6,292 nucleotides of DNA. Origin: Chloroflexota bacterium (GTDB taxonomy: Bacteria; Chloroflexota; Dehalococcoidia; JACQGW01). The stretch covers positions 1 to 6,292 of the forward strand of contig JACQGW010000243.1 in assembly GCA_016199325.1 (NCBI GenBank). Direction: 5' to 3'. Below the pieces are notes generated by a model. It was not told the DNA's origin, did no database searches, and was given only the letters and a program-made list of their open reading frames with translations. Every line of letters starts with the position of its first letter. Position 1 is the first letter of the stretch. The translations under genes were made by a program, and so were the position numbers. Below, one piece after another: positions 5,846 through 6,292 of the stretch.

Positions 5846-5873
5846 TTGACTTTCACCGCAGAGGGAGTATGAT
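5846..5873 (+). promoter_or_regulatory. Sigma70-type promoter for the zinc-ribbon/cyclase gene
   Basis: TTGACT (5846-5851) and TATGAT (5868-5873), each five of six to consensus, are 16 bases apart. The start would be near 5880, only about 10 bases before the ATG at 5891. That leaves little room for a ribosome binding site beyond GGGGG (5882-5886). The short leader suggests near-leaderless translation. Confidence 0.6.
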
Positions 5874-5890
5874 CAGACGGCGGGGGCGTT

Positions 5891-6292
5891 ATGCGTTGCA
5901 ATCAGTGCGGCACCGAGAACCCCGACGGGATGAAGTTCTGCGGCAACTGCGGCCAGCCGTTGGCACGGGCCTGTCCCCAGTGCGGCCAGCCGAACCCGGC
6001 CGGGTTTAAGTTCTGTGGCAACTGCGGCTCTCCCCTCGGGCAGCCGGCGCCGCCGGCTGCCACGCCGCCGCCTCCGGCGGCAAGCCAGCCCGCTCCATCA
6101 CCTCCGCCGGCTCCCGCTGCGCCTCCGGCGCCCGAGCCGCCCGCGCCGGCCCCCGCGCGGGAGTCTGAGCGCCGGACGGTGACGGTCCTCTTCGCCGACG
6201 TCTCCGGATCGACGGCGATGGCGGAGAAGCTCGACCCGGAAGAGTTCACCGGGATCATGAACGACTGCTTCCGGCGGCTGACCGCGCGCATC
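5891..6292 (+). CDS. Double zinc-ribbon protein with class III nucleotide cyclase domain (5' part, runs off the window)
   Basis: The first 134 residues are present. Two zinc ribbons come first: Cys3, Cys6, Cys17, Cys20 and Cys28, Cys31, Cys42, Cys45, each pair spaced CxxC-x10-CxxC with the text FCGNCG repeated. A Pro/Ala-rich linker follows (about 51-89). At 94 begins a class III adenylate/guanylate cyclase domain: RRTVTVLFADVSGSTAMAE (94-112), where Asp103 is the expected first metal-binding aspartate, then helix 1. In full proteins of this architecture the cyclase domain is often followed by an AAA-type ATPase domain and TPR repeats, giving about 1,000 residues or more; that part is outside the window. 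Start at ATG 5891 is supported by the promoter just upstream and by Cys3 immediately following. Whether the cyclase is active cannot be judged, because the second metal Asp and the base-selecting residues are missing here. Confidence 0.9.
   Translation, partial: MRCNQCGTENPDGMKFCGNCGQPLARACPQCGQPNPAGFKFCGNCGSPLGQPAPPAATPPPPAASQPAPSPPPAPAAPPAPEPPAPAPARESERRTVTVLFADVSGSTAMAEKLDPEEFTGIMNDCFRRLTARI

Overview
The window is high-GC bacterial chromosome. Codon third positions are strongly G/C, and intergenic gaps carry GC-rich hairpins and repeated ATCCG-type palindromes. With a cysteine-free family 5 solute-binding protein and a zinc-ribbon/class III cyclase protein, this fits Chloroflexota (Thermomicrobia-like) best, but the phylum call is a judgement from style, not from a marker gene.

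Layout. Bases 1-233 hold a strong sigma70-type promoter (TTGACA, 16-base spacer, TATACT) whose -10 box is flanked by a perfect 9-bp inverted repeat, then a leader of about 110 bases and a strong ribosome binding site. This drives a two-gene unit on the + strand: a family 5 extracytoplasmic solute-binding protein (234-1997) with a C-terminal membrane anchor, overlapping by four bases (ATGA) an argininosuccinate-lyase-like enzyme (1994-3502). Convergent to it, on the - strand, is an amidohydrolase_2-type metal-dependent hydrolase (3582-4502). A near-perfect palindrome built from GGTTCAA heptamers fills the gap between the two. Divergent from the hydrolase is a lysylphosphatidylglycerol-synthase-type membrane protein (4723-5814). 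The 220-base gap before it holds an 11-bp perfect hairpin and a diverged copy of a repeat. After it comes the start of a zinc-ribbon plus class III nucleotide cyclase protein (5891-6292, cut by the window end), with its own promoter. No stretch over 300 bases lacks a gene. Bases 1-91 are pyrimidine-rich, with nothing recognised in them.

How the genes may work together. Translational coupling of a solute-binding protein to a superfamily lyase suggests capture of a compound outside the cell and its C-N (or C-O) cleavage inside. In the lyase, the loops that hold the arginine part of argininosuccinate in true ArgH enzymes are replaced, so the substrate is probably another adduct of a fumarate-like acid. 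The nearby amidohydrolase could act in the same pathway, but that rests on proximity only. The membrane protein and the cyclase look unrelated to this pair.

The most notable structure is a palindromic element of about 132 bases (5278-5409) with 37-base arms. It lies in frame inside the membrane protein gene, adding about 44 residues to a cytoplasmic loop, and a diverged single arm of the same repeat lies upstream of that gene. It resembles in behaviour the protein-coding palindromic elements known from Rickettsia.
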